Under the pieces are notes generated by a model. That model worked only from the letters and a program-made list of their open reading frames with translations, was not told where the DNA came from and did no database searches. From Colletotrichum lupini (taxonomy: Eukaryota; Ascomycota; Sordariomycetes; Glomerellales; Glomerellaceae), in contig NC_064680.1 of NCBI RefSeq assembly GCF_023278565.1, positions 1,612,001 to 1,676,000 on the forward strand: a stretch of DNA of 64,000 bases, read 5' to 3'. Positions 14,527 to 25,200 of this stretch are shown here, in pieces; within the stretch, counting starts at the first letter, position 1; each line of letters starts with the position of its first letter. A program made the position numbers and the translations under genes.

Positions 14527-15426
14527 ATGTCCTCCCTCCCAACATCCTACAACACCCTCTCCCTCCCTCAAATAACCCTCTCCCACCACCCCGCCTCCTC
14601 CCCCTCCCCGACCCCAGTGATACTCCTCACCCTCGACCGCCCCTCCGCCCGCAACGCCTTCACAGACGAAATGGCATCCTCCCTAGCAAAAGCCTACGCC
14701 CTCCTCTCCACCGACCCCCGCGTAAAAGCCATAGTCCTCACCGGCTCAGACCCCTCCAACAAGACCTTCTGCGCAGGAATGGACCTCCACAACCGCGTCC
14801 GCCTCCCCTCCCACCGCGACGCCCACCGCGACACGGGAGGCCTCGTCGCTCTGGCAATGCACAACTGCTCGAAACCCATCATCGCCGCGATAAACGGCTC
14901 CGCCGTCGGCGTGGGCATCACGATGGCCCTCCCCGCCTCCGTCCGCATCGTCTCCCGCGACGCGAAGATCGGCTTCGTCTTTGGGCGGCGCGGGTTCAAC
15001 ATGGAGGCCTGCTCGTCCTTTTACCTCCCGCGCCTCGTCGGCGCCGGCCCGGCGCTGCATCTGTGCACCACGGGAGGGGTGTACCCCGCCACGAGCCCGC
15101 TACTGCGCAACTTGTTCAGCGAGATCGTCGCGCCGGGCGAGGTTCTCCCGCGCGCGCTGGCGGTCGCCGAGGATGTCGCTGCGAACGTGAGTACCGTGGC
15201 CGCGAGGGTGATGCGGGATATGATTCTGAGGTCGCCGGCGAGTCCGGAGGAGGCGCACCTGCTGGAGAGCAAGATCTTCTTCGACCTGTTTAGCGGGAAA
15301 GATAGTAAAGAGGGGATGGAGAGTTTCATGGAGAAGAGAGCGCCGCGGTTCGAGGCGACGATGGAGAAGGATGCGCCGACGGCGTACCCGTGGTGGAAAG
15401 AGGTTGATATCAAAGCAAAGATTTGA
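14527..15426 (+). CDS. Enoyl-CoA hydratase/isomerase family protein
   Basis: A single-exon gene of 299 residues in the crotonase superfamily, acting on an acyl-CoA thioester, probably in fatty-acid beta-oxidation or isomerisation. Visible signatures are LDRPSARNAF, the first oxyanion-hole strand TFCAGMDLH, the central INGSAVGVGITMALPASVRI, and FGRRGFNMEACSSFYLPRLVG with a Glu at the usual second catalytic position. The overall layout resembles fungal peroxisomal hydratase/isomerases. The C-terminal tripeptide AKI fits the loose [SAC][KRH][LMI] PTS1 consensus, so peroxisomal import is possible but unproven. Third codon positions are strongly C-biased, unlike the SPRY neighbour. The gene ends 152 bp from the convergent SPRY gene. 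Substrate specificity cannot be assigned from sequence alone. Confidence 0.93.
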   Translation: MSSLPTSYNTLSLPQITLSHHPASSPSPTPVILLTLDRPSARNAFTDEMASSLAKAYALLSTDPRVKAIVLTGSDPSNKTFCAGMDLHNRVRLPSHRDAHRDTGGLVALAMHNCSKPIIAAINGSAVGVGITMALPASVRIVSRDAKIGFVFGRRGFNMEACSSFYLPRLVGAGPALHLCTTGGVYPATSPLLRNLFSEIVAPGEVLPRALAVAEDVAANVSTVAARVMRDMILRSPASPEEAHLLESKIFFDLFSGKDSKEGMESFMEKRAPRFEATMEKDAPTAYPWWKEVDIKAKI

Positions 15427-15578
15427 AATTCGCTGTATAATTACATTTGTAAAATTGAAATCTTGACATGAGGAGAAGTACTGTATGGACGATCCTGATT
15501 GCAGTATGTAACCGCCCGCTAACCCAGTCCACCCTTATGGAAACCCCCTATCCAATCATAAACCAAGCCCACCCGCTC

Positions 15579-16841
15579 TCAAGGTCTGTACTTCCACAAC
15601 TCCGGGTCAAAGATGATATCGTACTCGTTCTTGGAGAATGTGCCAATGGCACAACTCAGGTCATGGTATCCCTCCAGACCGTTGACCGGCAAATCTTGCT
15701 CAGAGTCACCCTCCTCATGAAGGTTCCAGCTCCCGGACAGTCTACCGTCTCGCGTGAAGAAGATCTCAACGCTCATCCTGCCGTCCTGAGCCGTGAAGGA
15801 CATGCCGATACCCAGCGTCTCGCCGGGTTGGAAGGGTGTTGTGAAAGACTTTCCGCCCCATCTGTCGTTGATGTACTTGTGTCCGTCATCGCCGTGAACA
15901 CCGAGACTGCCGCGGTGCCATCCGGGAAGACGGAAGTTGGGGTACGGAAGCGCGGTGAAGCCAAGGGCGAGGTCTACCTCACTTGCCGATCCGCGAATCT
16001 TGACTTCATAATAGACCTTGAAGGGTTTGCCGGTGGCGAGAGGCGAATTGTGCTTGACCGAGTATAAAGGCGGGTAGCCGATGATGGTGCTATCAGGTGC
16101 ATTCCTTTGCGTCGTGACCTCCCACTTACCCGAGACGGGCTGGGCCATTGTGCCGCGGAATCCTTGAGGCTGGAGAAGCCATATCCTGTGCGTGCGCAAA
16201 GCCTCGAGAGCACTAGCGTCAAGATTGATAGGCTTGACGAGAGGGTACTGGGCCACCCAGGCCTCCCCAGCTTCAGCCTCTTGCTCCGTAGAGTTGTTCG
16301 CAGGGGAACGGTCAAACCCACTGAAGAAGGCCGGGGGCGGTGGGAAGAGGGTGGTATCGGGAACCGCCGTCTCCCAGTCGTGTTTTTTCGATTCCGATGG
16401 TGGGGGGCCCGAGGGAGGAGCCGTGTAGTCATTGTGGGATGGCGGAGGTCCCGGAGGAGGAGCAGTATAGTCACTGCGGGCCGGCGGAGGTCCCGGAGGC
16501 GGCGCGTACTCACTCTGCTGGTGTGAGGGAGGAGGTCCCGATGGCGGCGCATATCCTCCATGGGACGGAGGAGGACCCGAGGGAGGCGCAAATTCACCAG
16601 CCCGGCCTGGCGGCGGACCACTCGGGGCGGCGTACGTCTGACTCGGAGGCGGGCCGGGAGGAGGAACATACTGCTGCTGGGCCGAATGCTGCCCCGGAGG
16701 CGGACCAGCCGGCGGCGCGTATTGGGGCTGCTGCTGATTGCTGCTGGTCATCTTGGCGTCTTGCTGCTGTAGTGAAGAAGGACGTTGCGCGGGACGCGGG
16801 GCAGGACTATCATCCTTGTCGGCCTTGCTGCCGAAACACAT
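15579..16841 (-). CDS. Proline-rich SPRY-domain protein
   Basis: A single-exon gene of 420 residues. The N-terminus MCFGSKADKD has a Cys at position 2, plausible for membrane attachment by palmitoylation (inference). Residues about 40-155 contain eight imperfect copies of a Y-[AVT]-x-P-x-G-P-P-P unit spaced by Ser/His/Gln/Arg, a low-complexity protein-interaction region. Roughly residues 235-410 form a SPRY domain (SGKWEVTTQ, KPFKVYYEVKI, VDLALGFTALPYPNFRLPGWHRGSLGVHGDDGHKY, GETLGIGMSF, MSVEIFFTRDGRLSGSW, DLSCAIGT). SPRY proteins of fungi include Rsp5 adaptors and Ran-binding-like proteins, but no transmembrane helix is seen, so an Ssh4-type role is not supported. The start ATG is followed upstream, in transcript sense, by a C-homopolymer tract. 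Confidence 0.92.
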   Translation of the reverse strand: MCFGSKADKDDSPAPRPAQRPSSLQQQDAKMTSSNQQQPQYAPPAGPPPGQHSAQQQYVPPPGPPPSQTYAAPSGPPPGRAGEFAPPSGPPPSHGGYAPPSGPPPSHQQSEYAPPPGPPPARSDYTAPPPGPPPSHNDYTAPPSGPPPSESKKHDWETAVPDTTLFPPPPAFFSGFDRSPANNSTEQEAEAGEAWVAQYPLVKPINLDASALEALRTHRIWLLQPQGFRGTMAQPVSGKWEVTTQRNAPDSTIIGYPPLYSVKHNSPLATGKPFKVYYEVKIRGSASEVDLALGFTALPYPNFRLPGWHRGSLGVHGDDGHKYINDRWGGKSFTTPFQPGETLGIGMSFTAQDGRMSVEIFFTRDGRLSGSWNLHEEGDSEQDLPVNGLEGYHDLSCAIGTFSKNEYDIIFDPELWKYRP

Positions 16842-16849
16842 CTTCAGGA

Positions 16850-16852
<3 letters not shown>

Positions 16853-16890
<38 letters not shown>

Positions 16891-16958
16891 TTTTTGGTGG
16901 GGTGTGGGGGTTTTTGTGGGGGGGGGGGGGGGGGTGTGGGGGGGGGGGGGGGGGGGGT

Positions 16959-16993
<35 letters not shown>
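16853..16993. repeat. 141-bp poly-G tract with a few T interruptions
   Basis: An uninterrupted run of 36 G (16853-16888), a short T-containing spacer and then almost pure G to 16993. It begins 11 bp upstream of the SPRY start codon. It may be a real unstable homopolymer or an assembly artefact (see findings). Confidence 0.95.
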
Positions 16994-16994
<1 letters not shown>

Positions 16995-17140
16995 AGAAGG
17001 TTTTGGGGCTTTTTATGCAGTTCGTCTGGTGTCCGGTCTTTCGTGGCCCGTTGTGTTTGCGGAACAAATGTGGTGAGTCGGAGGGGTAATAGATGTTGCG
17101 GAGAGTATCTCTGGGTGTGTGGGCGCCTTGACGTCGGAAT

Positions 17141-17162
17141 TGAGCTTGAGCTTGAGCTTGAG
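17141..17162. repeat. TGAGCT hexamer repeat
   Basis: Three full copies and one partial copy of TGAGCT in tandem, upstream of the SPRY gene. Confidence 0.8.
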
Positions 17163-17427
17163 TAGGTAAAGCAGTGGGAAACCTGAAACAATGCGACCCA
17201 GACGAGTGAGGGTGGGAATTGGCAAATGTGCAAGATGTTGCAGGTATGGAAAACTTGTCTAGCGTCGCGGGTGATGTAGGTGAAATGCAGTGATGATGCA
17301 CGACGGGGGCGGGTGAGGCGTTGATATGAAGAAGAACAAAGGTGGCTGTGTTTTCTTTGGGCGGTAGCAGATGACGGGATTCTAAGGTACCTAGGCTGAC
17401 TGGCTCCCCCAGTGATGATGAGAGGAC

Positions 17428-19227
17428 CATGATGGTGGAACTTTGGGAGCTGTCCGCAATAGGCAGCTGGGATCCATTTTTCTTTGGCGATACCTGCTGC
17501 AGGACGCTGGAGCTGCATAGTCCCCCGCAGCAACAGGTATAAACGACACTCCAATGAGCTCCCTGCGTTTGGAGTGTTTCTGTGCCTTGGTTTACCCAAG
17601 ATAGTAGGCACGTAGGTACACTACGGTACCTGATTGTTCGACGCCTCAAGGTGCAAGCACTTTGTCTTTACTTTACCACATACCTAGAACAAAGCTACAT
17701 GCGCCAATGCACCACCCTGGGCAGACAACGACAATGACACCAAAAACAACTCTCTTGTGCGACCAACGGCTTTTCACCCTCTTTACCTCGACCAACATAC
17801 ACCTAACTGGACGAAAGAAGTAAACACTAGCCACGGCAGTGGCATCAAGGAGGCCGCCTACCTAGGTAACTGCTCGATGGCGTACCCTGATCATCACCCG
17901 GCGCAATCGGGCGGAACTGGTGTGGGGGCAATCGGCGCAGCTAGCTTTTTAAGCTTACCCAGTGGGCCGAAACTTCCATCCCCTCAATGTCACCGAACCA
18001 TGTCACCATGAATGGCCAACTTGATGTATGGGCGTTGCGGTTTTCCCCCGTGGGGTTTCATTGGTTTCTCTCCATGAACAACACTCGTGTTTCTGGAACA
18101 CCGGCGGAAATCAAATACGATCCTGTGCCTACCTGTCAACCTGGTATCACTCCGTTGCTGACTAAACAAGATGTTGACCCCAGACTAAGATGCATTGCTG
18201 TCATCGTCAATCTACTGTACCTACCTTACCTGCGTAAGATAAGTTACATGGAAGGCTACAGTCACCTTGTGGAGGGCTGGATGCAGTATCCAGAAACTAC
18301 TCCGAGTCGTCAAAGCCGTTTAAGATGTTCGATTCAGGGAGGGAATTGGTAGTCGGCCAACTTGGAATTTTCACCTTGGATATACAAAACATCAACACCG
18401 GCTGACCTCCATATTCTTCAACCGCGTCCTACATCGAGCACAATACACAGACAAAGCCAGCCATCCACTAGCTCCCGACTATGCCATACCATCTCGCCAA
18501 CACGGTACGTATGCGAGATACTTTCCCACGGAAATGATAGGAGATGACGGCTACAGACTCAGAGCTTAAACAGGCTACCTCGACCAGCCATCTCTGGAAA
18601 ACCGAGTACCATCCACATACTCATTTTCTTTACATGAATGGCTACAATCAGAGTAGGCGAAATAGAGGAAACATCCTGGGCGGCACATTAGTCTGTCGCT
18701 AACCTCGCCTATCAAGGCAATGCTGGTTAACTCCTTCTTGATCCTTCATGTCAGCGGCAAAGGAGAAGTCAATGCGGTGTTGAAGATGAACAGCCAGGCG
18801 GAGATGCACCGTGAAGAAAAAGTGAAATACTCCAAAGCTACGACTCAAGAGTATCCAACAATAACAAAATTTACAATCGAAAGCATCGCATATCTCATAA
18901 TTCATGGTGTAAAAATACGTGTATATTCGGCGCCCAAGAGCCTGTTCCCGTGTGGAAGACGGTGAACCAAAGCTACTAATTGTGTGCGCCATCGGTCAAA
19001 AGTTTGAAATTGCAACAAACTTGTGCAAGAATGATATAACCCCAAGCCCAAATCACCCCCTTGTAAATAAAAGCCGCGTGCCATCGCGAATATGCCATAG
19101 CAGCAGAGTAGAAAGAAATCTTCATGAAGCGTCGTAAGTTGTTCTTCACCAACAACCACTCCTCCCCATCAGGTCAACCGCATAGCATAAGAATCATGTC
19201 CTATTATGCGACCTCATTCCCCCAAAT
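17428..19227. other. Intergenic region between SPRY and Ca2+/H+ exchanger genes
   Basis: 1.8 kb with only short unconvincing frames. The right end is presumably the 3' UTR of the minus-strand exchanger. Several GGTACCT/ACCTAGGTA-like motifs occur at about 17.4-17.9 kb and GGTAC/TACCT motifs around 18.2 kb. No gene is called. Confidence 0.5.
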
Positions 19228-22208
19228 TCAGGCGCCGAAGGAGCTCGTCTCGTCCGAGTTGGGGTAGAAGAAAGCAACCACAGCAATAATGATGTATGTT
19301 GCACACAACAAAGCGCCCTCAAGGTAGTTACTCCTTCCGTCGAGTACCAGGAAGTTGACAATGAAAGCTGAAACGAACAGGCAGACTGTCTCGAACAAGG
19401 TAAAGTACAGCGACATATCGCGGTCCATAGCCCAACCGATGATGACGACAATGGGCGTGATGAAGAGAGCGATCTGGATGGAGCTACCAACGGCAACACC
19501 AATGGCCAGGTCCATCTTATTCTTCATAGCGACAGTGACGGCCGTGACGTGCTCTGCTGCGTTGCCAACAATGGGGAGGATAATGAGACCGATGAAGATC
19601 TCGCCAAGAGGACTGGTCTTGACAACCTCGTTAATGGAGTCGACAAGGAACTCGGCGCAGACGGCGACAAGGGCGGTGGAGAAGAGCAGAAGAAGGACGG
19701 CAGCAGTGCGGGATAGGTGATCGTTGTCGGCAGTCTCGTCCTTGGCACTCAGACCACTATTGACAGTCGCGACACCAGGAATCTGGGCGGGGAACACTCC
19801 TCCGGGGGGGCGAACGTTCCCATACTGGTTCAGACGGTCGGGCAAGGAGTTGGTACGACGGATACCGAAACGGACTCGGGGGACTGGGCCGGCCGGGGCA
19901 GCGGGGCCGGCGGATGGGGTCTCATCGGGTGTGGTGAAGACAGCGGGGGCGAAGTTCTTAATCGACAGCCCGCGAAGGCCAGACACTGGGCGACTCTTGG
20001 CGGCTTGAGTGGTATCGGTCGGCTCCGAGGGGCCAGCGGATTGATCGGCAAAGTCCAGACGGCGGGGTTCACCCGCTTGAGCGCTGCTGGTCAAAGGCTC
20101 ATGGCCTTCAACATCGACAAGGTTGTTCCGGGAGGCCTTCTTGGACTTCTTCTGATGCTTGTGATGACGTCTGCGATGCTTTCTGTGCTTACGAGACCTG
20201 TCTTCCTCAACGGCCTCATCGCTACCGACAGAGTTGAAGCGAGGAATGGCTGGACGACTGGCGGATCCTTCAGAGCCGTGAGTTGTACCGACAGAGGAGT
20301 TACGGGTACGGGGGAGACCGTCGGTATTGACAGAAACCACACTAGACTTGCGCCTTCTACCGGCGCGCATGACCTTTCTCATTGTCTTGCGTACAGTGCC
20401 TCCAGAGCTGTCAGAAGCATCTGAATCGGAGTCGGAGTCGGAGCTATCCTCAGAACTGGAAGAGTCGAAGAAACCAATAGCAGGGCCAGGAGCGGACTCA
20501 GCGTCCACAATGTGTTGCGGTGTAGACTCATACATGTAGGCATGAGACTTCAACTGGAACAGGAGGTACAAGATGTACACCAATAGGAGGACCTACATGA
20601 AATTAGCAGTCGAGACTTGGGTAGTACATCATAGAGTACTCACCACACTGGTACCACGGCTAATCTTGAGAGTCTCATCCTCAGCCTTGAAGGTGTTTTG
20701 AAATGAAGCGTGGAAGGCAGTCTGGGAAGTGGTTAGTTTCAGGATATTCTCCGGCGTGGCTTCAGAAAACTTACAGGAAGCACCAAACTGATGACACTCA
20801 AACTAAGCAGACAAGCACTCATCTGCGTGACGGTGCTATTGTAGATCTAATGACTGTATCAGTACAGTACTAATTTTCGTCAAAAGAGCCGATTGAACTC
20901 ACCTGCTCTCGGAAGCGCAGGCCACCGAGGAAGAAGCACATGCCCAAAATGAGCAGCAAGTTGGCCAAAATAGAGCCTAGGAGGGACGCCTGAACAATGC
21001 GAATTTCATCCTGGGTCCAAGTCAGCGAGCAAGTCCGCTGAAATTACATGTTAGACTATCCTACCTTGACAAGCGCGATGCTGAAGAGCCGCAAAAGATG
21101 TACATGTTAGCCAACCTGCAATAAAGTATACTCTAGAAAATAACGATCGATTTGTAGGTTGTGAATTGACATTGGGAGAAGAGAACTGCATGATTTGGGA
21201 CTTGATTGATGTGATGGTGTCTTTTGGTGTAGACTTCTCGTCTCTTTCTCGTCTTTGTCACCCGCAGAAGGGTAGGAACATACATGCTGGATTGGAGAAA
21301 TAAGCATTAGCCAAGACTGCGCCAAGACATTCAGAGGGTTGCAAGGTTCGAGATATTCAGGGCCAAGATCCAGTGAGCGGCTTAGCCAAGACAGGTGCCA
21401 AGACAAGCCGCAACACGTTTGGATCTTTGGGCTTCCCCACCGCGAGCCTCCTCCAAACCACCTCGTAGAGTGGCTTGGAGGGAAGAATGGAAATAGAGTC
21501 AGGCAAAACTTACAAGATAATCAGTTCAACGGCATTGCCGAAAGTCACGTTCAGGAGGGCGCCAATGGTGTCACCAAGCTTGCTGGCGACGGACTCGGTG
21601 GCGTGGCTGAGCAGGCCGGCGAGTGGAATGATGGCGATGGCATTCATTGCGAAGACGATGCCGGGGCTCACGCCGAGGGCTTTCGTGATGATGCCTACCG
21701 GGACGAAGACGAGGAGCACGTTGACCCAGCTGTGGAACAGGATCATTTTACACGTGAGGTAGAAGCGGGCAAAGACGCCGGGTTTCTGCTTCTGTTCGGG
21801 AGTTTGATTCTTCTTCAAAGCACCCTCCTCGTCTACGACAGCCCCCTGCCGCGAAGTTTTCGAAGATATAGCAACATCCTCGAGGTCGCGGGGACTTGTT
21901 TTCTCATTGATGTCATCCGGGCATGTGAGGGTGAGGTTGTTGCTCGCAGAAGAGCTCGTGATGTGAGAGGAGACGCCATTGGCGACGCCATTACTACTAT
22001 TGGTAGTAGAAGCCGTGGTGTCGAACGTGTTGTTGCGCTGGGTAGCGGGAAGAGAAGACTTGCTGGACAAGTCTATTGAGTCGGTGACTATGTTTGCCGA
22101 ATTGCCGTGGGATCGGTTCGAGGAGCTGCGACGGACGCCATGCGCTGATCCTGCTGCGCCAGAGCCTCTGGTGTCTATATTGGGGGGATCAGAGGAGGCT
22201 TTCTTCAT
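19228..22208 (-). CDS. VCX1: Vacuolar-type Ca2+/H+ exchanger (CAX family)
   Basis: A cation/proton antiporter expected in the vacuolar membrane, moving Ca2+ out of the cytosol in exchange for H+. Six exons: 21514-22208, 21065-21080, 20903-21010, 20775-20846, 20644-20721 and 19228-20592; 777 residues. Both CAX signature repeats are present, FGNAVELII (about 223-231) and VGNAAEHVTAV (about 665-675), in hydrophobic helices. The first 120 residues are a Ser/Asn-rich cytosolic tail. Between the two halves lies a long loop (about 330-560) with an acidic Ser/Asp run, then a His/Lys/Arg-rich run (KHRKHRRRHHKHQKKSKK). The second exon is only 16 nt and is needed to keep FIALVK in frame. The frame stays open 5' of 22208 to 22292 and beyond but has no ATG there. 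I therefore start at 22208, the first ATG on this strand downstream of 22444; an unseen 5' exon remains possible. Confidence 0.93.
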
Positions 22209-25200
22209 CGAAATAGATGACCGGACACTCGTGTCTCGGCTGGAGCGCGGTTTTCTTTGGGGAAAGAGTAGAGTGTTTTTTGGCGATGGCACACAATGGA
22301 GTTTCTTAGAGACGCAAAAGTGAAGACAAGCTTCGGGAGGAGAATAAGTACGGACAAGGAGAGAAGAAGACTAGAAGGGGAATGTGGTCGGACGGCGACA
22401 GATGAGGGATGCTTTAAAGGTCGAATCGACTAAGAGATAGACATGGGGGGGATAAGGTAGAGGCAACGTCCCCAGGCGACAGACACGGACCGGGAAGAGA
22501 CGTACCCTTAGCTCTGGCGCAGTTGCGTAAGTACGTACACTAGACACCTTAAGGTAGCAGAGGAGAGGGAAGGTAGCACGGGTGACGGTAGGTACGATGG
22601 AACCTTGCCGCGGCGAGCAAGCAGGTACCTCCGAGACGTTGGGACGGCGGGAACGGGGAAGCGTACCGCTGCAAGGACGCTCTTGCACTTTCCATCGTCT
22701 CTGGTCTTGAGGTACGTATTCACCGTCTCTGTCTTTCTCTCTGATACGCAAAACAAGCAGGCATGGCAGGGCCCGCCGGGAAACAAGCAAAGCAGGGGCC
22801 CCCCGTCACCGCGCCTGGCTTGTCTGGGGCCAATCGCCTTGGTGCAAAATGTCTTGGGTGGATGAACCGTGAATCAACCAGATCCAGTAAGAGGCCGCTG
22901 GTCATGTGCCTCAGGCTGGTGTGGCGCACCCACAATTTCTCCATCTCCCAAGGTCACTATGGTCACTAAGCCTCAGCTTGTTCCCCCGTTGCCTCTTTGT
23001 CTATCCCACTCCCGGTACTTCGTCATCCCCAGCTTCTCTTCTCTCCTCATTTGCTGCTATTTGCATCGTCGTCTCCTGTTTTCTGAGAAACTGGACCTCT
23101 TGGCATCTGCAATCATCACTGCGGGACACACATCCAAAGTCATTGGTTGGACGAGCAGCAAGCACGAGCATAGCTTCAAACAGAGACAATCCAGCACATC
23201 CGCATCCACATCACATCAGAGTTCTGGGCCCGGGGTTGTACCAATAAACCAAGCTTTTGCCATGGAAATGTGTACGGGCCTCTTCCCCTTGGCCTTCTTG
23301 GCTACACTGCAAACTACGACACCATTTCTGTACCGAGGACCTACTCCGTAAGGTAATACGGGGTCTGGAATCTGGATCCAGAAATCCAGAAATCCAGATG
23401 CATGCACATGCTGTCACTGTTCTTCCATCATCATCATCATCACCACCACCACCAACGCCTGCAGGCCCAGATCCAACACAGCAACAATGATATCACACCT
23501 CATCAACTCGCTGCAGGGAAAGGAGGCCTCTGCCCTATCGGACCTCGCCATTTTGCCTCCCCCCAAGGTCCCGTCCCTCCCTCGGCCAATCGGTCAGTCG
23601 GTCTCTAGTTGTAGGCTCCCGCTCTCAACAAAGGACCACAACAACCACCGCCCATCCTCCGCCTCATCAGCAACCTCGAACCCATTGGCTCCGTCGAGCC
23701 ACAGTGGATACACACTAATAAGCATTAACCTTCACGCAGGCAGGGAGGGGCAGGGGACTCGACTAACACTCGACGGAAAGTGGGATGGAATTCCTCTTCC
23801 AATCTTCCATCCCTCCCCCTCTGACTCCCCTAGGTGCTAAACAACTCTCCTCCCAGCAGAGGACCACCCTCTCCCTCCGCTCCGCCCGGACGCCAGCTGA
23901 GCCTCACAGAATGACAGAGTTGCACTCGCAAATATTCGCGTCCAATTTCGCAATCTCCTCGCGGCCTCCCATGCCAAACCCTCGTCCCAACCCTCTATCC
24001 TTACCACTGTACTCCGTACGCAGGCTAGGTCCGCAGCAGAGGTGGACAAGCACTTTCCATAGTCCAGCTCAACGCAACTACAGCCTTCAAGCACTTTACA
24101 GCAGCAGTTTCTGATCAATTAACCTACGCCACATTGACACACACCGTCCAAAAAACCAGAAACTAGCATTGTTCGAGGGCCGAAGTTGGAAGGCCGAAAT
24201 GGGACATTCTACCGGACGGAGATCAAGCAAACAACCTTCTCGCTCGAGCCTCACCCACACCGATTCTTCACACACTTCTCTCTCTTCGATGTATTCATAC
24301 TCTGTGCTCTACTTAGAAACCGAGAGCCACGACGGACTCTTGGACTTCTCGGCTCTCCTTCTTGCTCTTGCTCCTCTGCATCCCCAGCTCAACTCGCAAC
24401 GTGCGCCAAGCATCGCCAAGGACACCGATTACAGATGATGGGTTCCGTGGTAGAGACAATCTCGAAACATGAACCGGATTCCGGACCCCATCTTTCTTGC
24501 TTTTCAGATCATGCAGTAGCGCATTTATGTTTCTCGTTCTCCTCGCCCTTGTTGTTGATAAAACTGTAAGAAGCCTCATCAAAGGGGATCAAGAAGAAGC
24601 CGGGCCGGGCAGTCGACCCCGCGTGTCATTATCGAAAAGTTACATACCGGCCGGGGAATTTCACAGTGGCACAATTCGAGATATGGATAATCCATAACTT
24701 TGATGTCCAAAACTCTGGAGCCAGCCGGCCTGCCGCCTTCCTGCCAAACCTGCCTTATCAATCAGTCGGGGATCACCCTCGCACCTCAGTGGCTGGCACC
24801 TCTCTCTCGACGATACACGTGGTCCAGGTACCCCTATGCGAGACGATCCTCCTCCGCTCCAGCGTAGTAGACTGCAGAGTTGCATTCCGCCCGGCTATAC
24901 ACTCCTCTTGCGAAGTCGAAACAGAGCAACTTGATCCAACAATCACCTTGCATCCATATTCTTTGGCATATACTCCGCACCACTTTTGACAGGATCTAAG
25001 CAGTGGATATATTGTTGCAAGAGTCATGAGTCCATGACCGCTCCGTCAAGAAGCCCCAAACGGTTGAGGGCCGTTGCAAAAGAGGGCGCTCGGGGCTTCA
25101 AAGAGCGCACGGGGAACCGCTCCCAAACTTCCCAAAGCTTTTTCTTCACCCCCGGCCGATTTGACGAACATTCTGCTTGTTCCTGCCCATCGCCTTACTT

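Larger units (their letters stand above)
16842..17427 (-). promoter_or_regulatory. ATG-free upstream stretch of the SPRY gene containing the poly-C/poly-G tract
   Basis: On the gene's strand no ATG occurs between its start codon and 17428-17430, about 585 nt, while more than ten ATGs occur on the opposite strand. This suggests a transcribed leader under selection against upstream starts. It contains the 141-bp G/C homopolymer tract and a TGAGCT repeat. Confidence 0.4.

Noticed and set aside
14214..15293. 359-codon plus-strand frame overlapping the enoyl-CoA hydratase/isomerase
   Set aside because: Low-complexity Pro/Arg/His sequence in a shifted frame; the crotonase motifs are in the frame beginning at 14527.
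16738..17649. Poly-Gly and poly-Pro frames across the G tract on both strands
   Set aside because: They arise purely from the homopolymer and have no other coding signal.
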